64,000 nucleotides of DNA from Oceaniglobus ichthyenteri (GTDB lineage Bacteria > Pseudomonadota > Alphaproteobacteria > Rhodobacterales > Rhodobacteraceae): contig NZ_QAGK01000006.1 in the NCBI RefSeq assembly GCF_003057885.1, positions 221,020 through 285,019 of the forward strand, read 5' to 3'. The first letter of the stretch is position 1. Each line of letters opens with the position of its first letter. The notes under the pieces are model-generated. The model was given only the letters and a program-made list of their open reading frames with translations, did not search any database and was not told where the DNA came from. Shown here piece by piece: positions 36,428-44,397 of the stretch. Made by a program: the position numbers and the translations under genes.

Positions 36428-37180
36428 ATGACTGAAAATCTGATGACTGCGCGCGTTTTTCCATGGCGCGAAGGCGTCGCGCAGGGCCCGCAAAAGCCAC
36501 TGACGCTGACCGATCGGGCCTATGCGATGATCCGCGATCAGATCGTCAGCCGCACCCTGGAACCCGGCGCCGCGTTTACCGAGGCCGACCTTGCCGGCAT
36601 CCTGGGGATGAGCAAGACACCGGTGCGCGAGGCGCTGTTGCGGCTTCAGGTTGAGGGATTTGTGCGCGCGATTCCACGTCGGGGCCATGTGGTGGCCCCG
36701 ATCCAGATTTCAGAGATTCGCGATATTTTCGCGTTTCGCAGCCTGATTGAGGGCGAGGCCGCCGCGCTGGCGGCGCGCGATGCCAAACCGGACTTTATCG
36801 ATGAAATGTCCGATCTGATCGCGGCAGATCAAAGCGGTGATGGCGCCAACCCTGATCCGGCCCGCATTGCCAACATGATCCTTGTGAACAACGCGTTTCA
36901 CGAAACTGTGGCGCTGGCGGCGGGAAACCGGCGCCTGCACCGCACCGCGGTTCAGCTTATCCGCGAGTTTGAGCGGTTTTATTATCTCGAAGCGCGCCTG
37001 CCAGAGTTTTACGACGCCGATTTTGTCGGCCATCAGGCGGTTCTGGATGCCATTCGCGGTGGCGATCCCGAAGTCGCGCGCGGCGTCATGGATGCGCATA
37101 TCGAAAGTTCGCGGCGGGTGCTGCTGAAGGCAATTACCGAGGGCACATTGTCGGCGCCGACCCGCGCGATATGGATCTGA
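36428..37180 (+). CDS. GntR-family regulator, FCD (FadR) type
   Basis: 250 residues from the ATG at 36428 (AAAGGTG before it). N-terminal winged helix (LTDRAYAMIRDQIVSRTLEP, FTEADLAGILGMSKTPVREA, GFVRAIPRRGHVV), then an all-helical FCD ligand domain (FAFRSLIEGEAAALAARD; metal-site type residues in NNAFHETVALAAGNRRL and HQAVLDAI). Ligand unknown. Divergent from the importer/hydrolase operon, so probably its repressor; convergent with livM. Confidence 0.9.
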   Translation: MTENLMTARVFPWREGVAQGPQKPLTLTDRAYAMIRDQIVSRTLEPGAAFTEADLAGILGMSKTPVREALLRLQVEGFVRAIPRRGHVVAPIQISEIRDIFAFRSLIEGEAAALAARDAKPDFIDEMSDLIAADQSGDGANPDPARIANMILVNNAFHETVALAAGNRRLHRTAVQLIREFERFYYLEARLPEFYDADFVGHQAVLDAIRGGDPEVARGVMDAHIESSRRVLLKAITEGTLSAPTRAIWI

Positions 37181-37231
37181 CCGGGGTCGGCGCGAAACTG
37201 TATTGAATATGCAGACAAAACCGGCCCCCTG

Positions 37232-38185
37232 TCAAAGGGGGTGGCGCAGCCAACCGGCAATAACCCCCACGATACCCTTGCGGAACAACAGCACGCCAAG
37301 CACGAAAATCACACCCTGAATGATCGTGACCCAAGCGCCGAACGTCGCCAGATAGTTCTGCAAACTCACGATAACCGCCGCCCCGACAAGCGGGCCAAAC
37401 ACGGTGCCCATGCCGCCAAGAAGCGTCATCAGAACCACCTCGCCCGACATCGACCAATGCACATCGGTTAACGAGGCCAATTGAAACACCTGGCTTTTGG
37501 TTGCCCCGGCCAGCCCGGCAAATCCGGCGGACAGGGTAAAGACCAACAGCTTGTAGCGGTTCACGCGATATCCCAGTGAAACCGCCCGCGGTTCATTCTC
37601 GCGGATGGCCTTCAATACCTGACCAAAGGGTGAATGCACGATGCGATACAGCGCCAGAATGCCACCAAAGGTCACCGCCAACACAAAGAAATACAGCGCG
37701 ATATTGTCTTCAAGTGAGACAAGCCCAAACAGATCGCCGCGCGGCACGCCCTGAATCCCGTCTTCCCCGCCGGTAAATTCGGCCTGCAGCGCAAAGAAAT
37801 AAACCATCTGCGCAAAGGCAAGGGTGACCATGGCGAAATAGATCCCCTGGCGTTTGATCGCCAGCGAGCCGATCAGAAACCCAAGGACAGCCGCGGCGGC
37901 GGTGCCTGTCAAAATCGCCAACTCCGGCGTCAGGCCCCAAACCTTGGCGGCATGGGCGGCAACATAGCTGGCTCCGCCAAAATACGCCGCATGCCCGAAC
38001 GAAAGCAGCCCGCCAAACCCCAGCAACAAATTGAAGGCGGCGGCGAACAGCGCAAAGCACATCACCTTCATTGCGAACACCGGGTAAACCATGAACGGAA
38101 GAACCATCAGGAACACCAGCAAAACGCCAAAGATCGCCTTGTGCATCATCGGCATGCCCACGGCACTTTTTTCGTGCGTCGCCAT
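37232..38185 (-). CDS. livM: Branched-chain-amino-acid-type ABC permease LivM
   Basis: 317 residues, about nine spans, LivM family (SFGHAAYFGGASYVAAHAAK, SPFGQVLKAIRENEPRAVSL, GGMGTVFGPLVGAAVIVSL). Membrane half of a Liv-type importer. Its start shares one base with the livH stop (TGATG). Last gene of the operon, ending against the convergent gntR. Confidence 0.93.
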   Translation of the reverse strand: MATHEKSAVGMPMMHKAIFGVLLVFLMVLPFMVYPVFAMKVMCFALFAAAFNLLLGFGGLLSFGHAAYFGGASYVAAHAAKVWGLTPELAILTGTAAAAVLGFLIGSLAIKRQGIYFAMVTLAFAQMVYFFALQAEFTGGEDGIQGVPRGDLFGLVSLEDNIALYFFVLAVTFGGILALYRIVHSPFGQVLKAIRENEPRAVSLGYRVNRYKLLVFTLSAGFAGLAGATKSQVFQLASLTDVHWSMSGEVVLMTLLGGMGTVFGPLVGAAVIVSLQNYLATFGAWVTIIQGVIFVLGVLLFRKGIVGVIAGWLRHPL

Positions 38186-39072
38186 CAGTTTGCCCTCCCG
38201 AACAGACCCTCGGGTTTGATCATCAGCACGATTGCCATGATCACAAAAATCACCACCGATGAAGCCTCGGGGTAAAAGACGCGGGTCAAACCCTCAATCA
38301 GGCCCAGACCATACCCGGTGATGATCGCCCCCAGGATCGACCCCATGCCGCCAATCACCACCACGGCAAACACCACGATGATAAGATCTGCCCCCATGTT
38401 CGGATTTACCGAATAAATCGGCGCGGCCAGCACACCGGCAAACCCGGCCAGTGCCACACCAAACCCATAGGTCAGCGTGATCATCCGCGGCACATTGATG
38501 CCAAAGGCCCCCACCAACACCGGATTTTCGGTGGCCGCCCGCAAATAGGCGCCAAGGCGGGTGCGTTCGATCATGAACCAGGTTCCAAAACACACGATCA
38601 CCGATGCAACAACTACCCAGGCGCGATAGTTCGGCAGGAACATGAAACCCAGGTTCCGCCCCCCCGACAGTGCGTCGGGAATATTATAGGGCTGCCCCGA
38701 AATGCCGTAATAGTTGCGAAACAAACCCTGCATGATCAGCGCGACGCCAAAGGTCAGCAGCAGACCGTAAAGGTGATCCAGATGATACAGTCGCGAAAGC
38801 GCGAATCGTTCAAGAACGATACCGACCGCCCCCACGATCAGCGGCGCCAGGATCAGCGCGGGCCAGTATCCGATGCCAAGATACGACAACAGCATCCAGG
38901 CAACGAAAGCGCCCATCATGTATTGCGCGCCATGGCTGAAATTGATGATGTTGAGCAATCCAAAGATCACCGCAAGCCCCAGCGACAGGACCGCATAGAA
39001 CGACCCGTTGATCAGGCCCAGCAAAAGCTGACCCATTAAAACCTGGGGCGAAATGTTCAGAAGTTCGAACAT
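38185..39072 (-). CDS. livH: Branched-chain-amino-acid-type ABC permease LivH
   Basis: 295 residues from the ATG at 39072 (AGGA eight bases before; an in-frame ATG lies two codons upstream). LivH family: SLGLAVIFGLLNIINFSHGA, TRLGAYLRAATENPVLVGAF, GGMGSILGAIITGYGLGLIE. Forms the channel with LivM. Confidence 0.93.
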   Translation of the reverse strand: MFELLNISPQVLMGQLLLGLINGSFYAVLSLGLAVIFGLLNIINFSHGAQYMMGAFVAWMLLSYLGIGYWPALILAPLIVGAVGIVLERFALSRLYHLDHLYGLLLTFGVALIMQGLFRNYYGISGQPYNIPDALSGGRNLGFMFLPNYRAWVVVASVIVCFGTWFMIERTRLGAYLRAATENPVLVGAFGINVPRMITLTYGFGVALAGFAGVLAAPIYSVNPNMGADLIIVVFAVVVIGGMGSILGAIITGYGLGLIEGLTRVFYPEASSVVIFVIMAIVLMIKPEGLFGRAN

Positions 39073-39131
39073 GGACATTCCTGTGTGGTTTGGGGCCGGT
39101 CCGCAGATGGCCTGTCGCAAAGGGAGGGAAA

Positions 39132-39157
39132 GGCGCGGCAATCACTGCTGCCGCGCC
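39132..39157 (-). terminator. Hairpin after the Liv binding-protein gene
   Basis: GGCGCGGCA-ATCACTGC-TGCCGCGCC, nine-base perfect stem in the gap between livK and livH, no T run. Same arrangement as the hairpin at 30843: a stem-loop just after a binding-protein gene inside an operon. Confidence 0.5.
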
Positions 39158-39174
39158 CCGTCATGCAAATACGA

Positions 39175-40383
39175 TCAGCCTTTGTCGGCGGTGAAATTGC
39201 ACTCATCGATCATGGGCAGGAACGCGTCATCGCCTGACACGGTTGCCTTCATGTTGTACACATCCCATTCGCCTTCGGATTGATCGGGCGATTTGACTTC
39301 GTACAGGTACATGTCGTGAATAACGCGGCCATCGGCGCGCACATAACCTTTGCCAAACAGCGGATCGTCAAATTCGGTCGCTTTCATGGCTGCGGCAACG
39401 GTCGGGCCTTCGGTGGTGCCGGTTTCGGCAACCGCGCGCAGGTAATGGGACACGGATGAATAGACGCCGGCATGCACCATGGTGGGTTTTGCGCCGTGCA
39501 TTTCTTCGAAACGGGCCGACCATTCGCGTGTCTTGTCGTCATGATCCCAATAAAACGCCGAGGTCAGTTGCAGACCCTGCGCCGTTTCCACACCCAGCGC
39601 GTGCACATCGGTGATAAAGAACAACAGCGCGGCCAAGGATTGCCCGGCCTGGGTGATGCCAAATTCGCTGGCTTGTTTGATCGCGTTGACTGTGTCGCCG
39701 CCGGCATTGGCCAGCCCGATCACATCCGCGCCCGATCCCTGCGCTTGAAGCAGGAACGACGAGAAATCGGTCGCCGGGAATGGATGGCGCACGGTGCCGA
39801 CAACTTCGCCGCCCGAATCCTTGACCACGGCGGCGGTGTTTTCCTCAAGCGAGTGGCCAAAGGCGTAATCGGCAGTGAGGAAGAACCACTTTTCGCCGCC
39901 ATCCTTGGTGATCGCGCTGCCGGTGCCGTTGGCCAGGGCGGCGGTGTCATATGTCCAGTGAATGGTGGTTGGCTGGCACTGGCCACGGGTCAGTTCGGTT
40001 GATCCGGCCCCGGAATCCAGAAGAACGCCACCCATGTTCGCGGTCAATTCGGCCACGGCCAAGGCGACCGAGGATGTGGGCACGTCAACAATGGCATTCA
40101 CGCCGTCGACTTCGTACCACTGACGGGCGATGTTTGACCCGATGTCGGGCTTGTTCTGGTGATCGGCAGAAATGATTTCAACCTTCAGACCGTTTTCTGC
40201 GGCCTTGAAATCCTCAACGGCCATGCGCGCCGCGATAACCGAACCTTCGCCCGACAAATCGGCGTAAACGCCCGACCGGTCATTCAGAACGCCCAGTTTC
40301 ACATCGATCATGTCCTGTGCCATCACCGGCACGGCGGACAGCATGGTCAGCGCGGTTGCGCCCATTGCGAGTTTACGAATCAT
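39175..40383 (-). CDS. livK: Liv-type ABC transporter substrate-binding protein
   Basis: 402-residue periplasmic binding protein (Peripla_BP_6) with signal peptide MIRKLAMGATALTMLSAVPVMA. Features: KLGVLNDRSGVYADLSGEGS, GVNAIVDVPTSSVALAVAEL, WFFLTADYAFGHSLEENTAA. Binds the imported compound; this family covers amino acids, urea, amides and aromatic acids, and the ligand cannot be told here. Gene order G-F-K-H-M places it mid-operon. Confidence 0.92.
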   Translation of the reverse strand: MIRKLAMGATALTMLSAVPVMAQDMIDVKLGVLNDRSGVYADLSGEGSVIAARMAVEDFKAAENGLKVEIISADHQNKPDIGSNIARQWYEVDGVNAIVDVPTSSVALAVAELTANMGGVLLDSGAGSTELTRGQCQPTTIHWTYDTAALANGTGSAITKDGGEKWFFLTADYAFGHSLEENTAAVVKDSGGEVVGTVRHPFPATDFSSFLLQAQGSGADVIGLANAGGDTVNAIKQASEFGITQAGQSLAALLFFITDVHALGVETAQGLQLTSAFYWDHDDKTREWSARFEEMHGAKPTMVHAGVYSSVSHYLRAVAETGTTEGPTVAAAMKATEFDDPLFGKGYVRADGRVIHDMYLYEVKSPDQSEGEWDVYNMKATVSGDDAFLPMIDECNFTADKG

Positions 40384-40454
40384 ATCCAGTTTTCCTCCTG
40401 TTGAACGCCCGAAGGCGCGATTGATCTTACGCGTTCTTTCGACGCGCCTTATCG

Positions 40455-41159
40455 TCAGACGCCCAGATAGGCGTGCAGTTTGTCCATGTTGGCGTCCAGT
40501 TCGGCATTGGGGATCATGTCGGCCACCCTGCCCTGTTCCACCACATAATGCCGGTCGGCCACGGATGCGGCGAACCGAAAGTTCTGTTCGACCAGTAAAA
40601 TTGTGAAGCCTTCTTTTTTGAGCGCCTCAATCGTGCGGCCAATCTGTTGCACGATCACCGGCGCCAGGCCTTCGGTGGGTTCGTCCAACAGCAATGTCTT
40701 GGCACCGGTGCGCAGAATCCGCGCAATCGCCAGCATTTGCTGTTCGCCACCCGACAGCTTTGTGCCCGGACTGCGACGCCGCTCTGCCAGATTCGGGAAC
40801 AGATCGTAAATCCGCTCAACGCTCAGCCCGCCTTCGGCCACCTTGGGGGGCAGCATCATGTTTTCTTCAACATTGAGCGACGCAAAGATGCCGCGCTCTT
40901 CGGGGCATATCGCAAGACCGGTGCGCGCAATGTGGCGCGGCTCCATCTTGATGGTTTCAACGCCCTTGAATTTCACCGAACCGGTGCGCTTTGACAAAAT
41001 GCCCATGATCGCAAGCAGGGTCGATGTCTTGCCCGCCCCGTTGCGCCCCAAAAGCGTGACAACCTCGCCGGGGTTCACGAAAAATTCCATGCCGTGCAAC
41101 ACATGGCTTTCGCCATACCAGCCGTTCAGCCCGTCAATCTGCAGGATCGGTTCAGTCAT
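40455..41159 (-). CDS. livF: Liv-type ABC transporter ATPase LivF
   Basis: 234 residues. Walker A GRNGAGKTS, LivF signature LSGGEQQMLAIARIL, Walker B LLLDEPTEGLAP, end EQGRVADMIPNAEL. Overlaps livG by eight bases. Confidence 0.94.
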   Translation of the reverse strand: MTEPILQIDGLNGWYGESHVLHGMEFFVNPGEVVTLLGRNGAGKTSTLLAIMGILSKRTGSVKFKGVETIKMEPRHIARTGLAICPEERGIFASLNVEENMMLPPKVAEGGLSVERIYDLFPNLAERRRSPGTKLSGGEQQMLAIARILRTGAKTLLLDEPTEGLAPVIVQQIGRTIEALKKEGFTILLVEQNFRFAASVADRHYVVEQGRVADMIPNAELDANMDKLHAYLGV

Positions 41160-41928
41160 GGCCCGCTCCGATATAGGCGTCGATCACTTCGGGCGATTTC
41201 GACACGGTTTCATAATCGCCCTCGGCCAGAATCGCGCCGCGCGCCAGAACGGTAATCTTGTCTGACAGATCGGCCACGACCGAAAGATTGTGTTCAACCA
41301 TCAAGACAGTGCGCCCCTTGGCGATCCGCCGGATCAGCGCGCTGATCAGCTCTACATCCGCCTGCGCCATGCCGGCCATCGGTTCATCCAGCAACAACAT
41401 GTCAGGTTCCAGCGCCAGCGTGGTGGCAATTTCCAACGCGCGCTTGCGCCCATAGGAAAGTTCAGCCGCCCGCGTGTCGCAAAAATCGCTCAGGCCCACC
41501 TGATCGACATAGCCGCGTGCGTCATCATCCAGCCGCGAAAGAACCCCTTGCGAGCGCCAGAAATCATAGCTTTCACCGCGCTTGCGCTGCAACGCGATGC
41601 GCACGTTTTCCAAGACGGTAAGATCGGGAAACACCGCAGAAATCTGAAACGAGCGCACCAGACCAAGGCGCGCGATGTCGGCTGGCGCCATTTTGGTGAT
41701 ATCGCGCCCGCGATATTTGATCGTGCCGCGCGTGGGCTGCAAAAATTTGGTCAACAGGTTGAAACACGTCGTCTTGCCCGCCCCGTTCGGGCCGATCAGT
41801 GCATGTATCGTGCCCTCTTCGACCGACAGATTCACGTTATCAACGGCCACAAAGCCGAGAAATTCTTTCGTCAGTCCTGTCGCCTCTAGAACGATCGCCA
41901 TAGATTTCGATTCTGCCTGTTTTCCCAT
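41152..41928 (-). CDS. livG: Liv-type ABC transporter ATPase LivG
   Basis: 258 residues from the ATG at 41928 (AAAGG five bases before); ATGs at 41949 and 41901 are possible. Walker A GPNGAGKTT, signature LSYGRKRALEIATTL, Walker B LLLDEPMAGMAQ, and the C-terminal EGDYETVSKSPEVIDAYIG typical of LivG. First gene of the Liv operon. Confidence 0.94.
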   Translation of the reverse strand: MGKQAESKSMAIVLEATGLTKEFLGFVAVDNVNLSVEEGTIHALIGPNGAGKTTCFNLLTKFLQPTRGTIKYRGRDITKMAPADIARLGLVRSFQISAVFPDLTVLENVRIALQRKRGESYDFWRSQGVLSRLDDDARGYVDQVGLSDFCDTRAAELSYGRKRALEIATTLALEPDMLLLDEPMAGMAQADVELISALIRRIAKGRTVLMVEHNLSVVADLSDKITVLARGAILAEGDYETVSKSPEVIDAYIGAGHD

Positions 41929-42073
41929 GGATGCCTTTAAATCCGGCACCTTGTCGTACAGGGTTCACCTAAAGTTGATCGTATTGCAAGGATCAATTCA
42001 GTTTCCCTTGCGTCTGCGAACCCAAAACATCGGTGCCGCGAAATTCCTAGGCTTTTGTCCGGTCATTGCGCAG

Positions 42074-43372
42074 CTAAAAAGACCGGGTAATCCCGATGTT
42101 CGTCGACACATTGCGGTAACTGTTGAGAATGATCGTCGAACTTTGCCGCTCAATCCCGATTTTCAGCACGGGCGCGAAACCGCGAAAATTCCAGTTCTGG
42201 TTGGTAAGTTGCACCGTGGCCGAGGTTTTCCGATCAGACCGTTGCAGACCGAACAACGGATCGATCCCATCGTAATCATTCAGATCATAGGATAAATCCA
42301 GCCCCATGCGCAGCCCCCCCGCAAAGGTATAATCACCCCCAACGGAAATCCCTTTGCCAACCCCGGCAGCGGGCGTGTAACCGCTGGAACGGCTCTCGAT
42401 CCGTGCGCCAGCGCGCAATCGCATCTGCCCCGTGGCGGCATAGGCAAGCTGTACATTTGCCGCCGTGCGCCGCACGTCATAATTGGCTTGGGTATAGGAA
42501 ATCCACTCGTGTTGGGCCGCGAATTTGATCTGTGTCCGACTGCCAAGTGTGCGCCCATAACCAAAGCCAACACCGCTTGACCGGCTATAGGACGAACCGG
42601 CAAGCCAGCGCTCGGTGGCGAATGCCTCGGCCGTGAGTTGTTTTCCCGGTGCGCCGAAATGCAACAGCGCGGCATTGGCCCGCACGATGACATCATCTGG
42701 CGCACGTCCGTCAAAAAGGCGCGCCTGAACATCGGCACCGAACCGGGCGCGCGTGCGTTCGCCAATGATCGGCAGGGCGGCAAAGCCAAATCCCAGTTCC
42801 ACACCGTTTGCGGCCTGCGCGCGGGCACCGGGGCTGAGATTGAAATCAAGCCCGCCAAAGTTCACGGTTTCCGCCTGAGTTCGGCGGGCGGCATTGCTTT
42901 CGGGAACCAGCGCAAAGCGAAGGTAGCCTTGCCAGTTTTTCGGTTTTTCCAGGCGGTTTATCTGTGATTGCACCCGCGCGCGCACCGCCGGGGGAAGGTT
43001 TGTACCCAACACCTGTTCCAGGTGATAGCGCGCGCGTGTGTCCTGGCGCGCCGCCATCAGCGCGCTGGCCAGTTCCAGCCTGAAAACCGGGCTGGCGGGC
43101 ACTTTGGCAACCAGTTTTGACAGCGGCCCAACTGCGGCCTTGGCGCGCCCGGCACGGGCATTGGCCACCCCCAACAACCACAGACGGCGCAGCTCTTCCG
43201 TCTCGTTTTTCGGCGCAAAGGATTCGAGTGCCGGAATAACCGTGGTGAACTGGCCATTCTTCACGGCCTGTTCTGCTGTATCCAGATCAAAGGCGAAACT
43301 GGCCTGTTGCGAACCCAGACCCGACAGGATCAGGAATACCAAAGCAAAAAGAGTTCGCGAAATCAGCGCCAT
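42074..43372 (-). CDS. DUF560 / Slam-type outer membrane protein (surface lipoprotein assembly modifier, T11SS)
   Basis: 432 residues from the ATG at 43372 (AAAGGA before it). Signal peptide MALISRTLFALVFLILSGLG, then TPR-like helical repeats at about 25-145 (LWLLGVANARAGRAKAAVGP, FRLELASALMAARQDTRARY), then from about 155 a C-terminal beta-barrel of alternating strands ending in the outer-membrane-type terminal phenylalanine (NIGITRSF). This is the layout of Slam proteins, which move lipoproteins or soluble cargo with TbpB-like barrels across the outer membrane. The gene follows a lipoprotein of just that kind by 78 bases on the same strand. Confidence 0.85.
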   Translation of the reverse strand: MALISRTLFALVFLILSGLGSQQASFAFDLDTAEQAVKNGQFTTVIPALESFAPKNETEELRRLWLLGVANARAGRAKAAVGPLSKLVAKVPASPVFRLELASALMAARQDTRARYHLEQVLGTNLPPAVRARVQSQINRLEKPKNWQGYLRFALVPESNAARRTQAETVNFGGLDFNLSPGARAQAANGVELGFGFAALPIIGERTRARFGADVQARLFDGRAPDDVIVRANAALLHFGAPGKQLTAEAFATERWLAGSSYSRSSGVGFGYGRTLGSRTQIKFAAQHEWISYTQANYDVRRTAANVQLAYAATGQMRLRAGARIESRSSGYTPAAGVGKGISVGGDYTFAGGLRMGLDLSYDLNDYDGIDPLFGLQRSDRKTSATVQLTNQNWNFRGFAPVLKIGIERQSSTIILNSYRNVSTNIGITRSF

Positions 43373-43450
43373 AGCATTTCCTTTGTGGCAAAGGTCGACG
43401 CGGCCGGCAGGGGGAACCCGCCGACCGCCACCGCACCGCAAACGGGCGGA

Positions 43451-44161
43451 TTATTGCGTTGCGTAAAACGTGCCACCGATACCGGCGTCAAAGATCTGTG
43501 GGCTTGGGTTGTTCACATCATTGATGCCGCCACTCACGGCACCAACCATTGCGTTGCCGCCCGGCCCATGGAAATTTCCGCCAAATTGCAGGGTGACATC
43601 GCCCTTGTTTTCCTCGTGCTCCACCTGTCCGGTCATGTGGAACATGAATATACCGGTATCCATTTCGGGAACCGTATAGCCCGCAACATCCGTCGCCGGG
43701 GTATGGACCCGGTTGATCGACGATGGCAGTGAATTATCAACCGTCAATTCGCCCGCGATGGCGACTGAATTGGTTGTGCCTGCCTCGGTGGCGACGATGT
43801 TACTTGCCGTGCCCGAGAACGGATTGGCGGCTTGCCCCTCTGTCCATGCGACATCGATATCCAGATCGCCGATGATTTCGGCCATCTGCGGATCGATATC
43901 CGTTCCGAACACCTCGGCAGTTCCGTCATTCACGCCGACCTTGAACTGTCCTTTGTAATTGGCTTCCAGTCTGGTTGGCATGTCGGTGGTTGCCAAGCGC
44001 GCGGTTGCCGCATCAAACGCCTGTTCGTAGCCGGCCGAACCGCCGCCACCGCCACCACCGCCGCCCGCGCCACCACCGCCGCCACCCGACAAACAGCCCG
44101 AAAGCGCCGTCATCATGCCGACAGACACGGCCGTCATCAATAAATTACCTTGGATTTTCAT
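43451..44161 (-). CDS. Glycine-linker lipoprotein with TbpB-like C-terminal barrel, probable Slam cargo
   Basis: 236 residues. Lipoprotein signal with lipobox LSGC (lipid cysteine C23), followed by a glycine linker of about 18 residues (26-43), a mixed domain, and a C-terminal part with the repeated strand pattern of transferrin-binding-protein-B-like barrels: GIFMFHMTGQVEHEENKGDV, LQFGGNFHGPGGNAMVGAVS, and end FDAGIGGTFYATQ. In Slam systems the cargo and translocator genes are adjacent, as here. Likely anchored on the cell surface. No transferrin or haem role is implied by the sequence; ligand unknown. Confidence 0.75.
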   Translation of the reverse strand: MKIQGNLLMTAVSVGMMTALSGCLSGGGGGGAGGGGGGGGGSAGYEQAFDAATARLATTDMPTRLEANYKGQFKVGVNDGTAEVFGTDIDPQMAEIIGDLDIDVAWTEGQAANPFSGTASNIVATEAGTTNSVAIAGELTVDNSLPSSINRVHTPATDVAGYTVPEMDTGIFMFHMTGQVEHEENKGDVTLQFGGNFHGPGGNAMVGAVSGGINDVNNPSPQIFDAGIGGTFYATQ

Positions 44162-44397
44162 TCTCGCCTCACACTAATTCAATCCCGTATGAGGATTTAT
44201 CTTCAACGCGGTGCACGGTGTCTCCCCCCTGTTCAGGGGGGGTGGCAGAATATGATTTTCAGCATAGACATATCCTGTGACAGGTTGAAACTGTGGAATA
44301 ACACGCCAGGGGCGCGCCGGATGCATCTGCGCGGCCAGCCCCGGCAGACTGCGGAGGCTGAAGATGTCGATGCCGATCTGGCCACCAGGAGGGGGCA
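44162..44397. promoter_or_regulatory. Divergent region between the lipoprotein/Slam pair and the two-component system
   Basis: 236 bases without a convincing gene. It must hold promoters for both directions. CCCCCCTGTTCAGGGGGGG (near 44225-44243) forms a short hairpin with CCCCCCTG and CAGGGGGG arms. The kinase start TTG at 44398 is set by AGGAGGGGG directly upstream. Confidence 0.5.

Noticed and set aside
44030..44092. CCGCCA-type tandem repeat
   Set aside because: Encodes the glycine linker of the lipoprotein; explained by coding.
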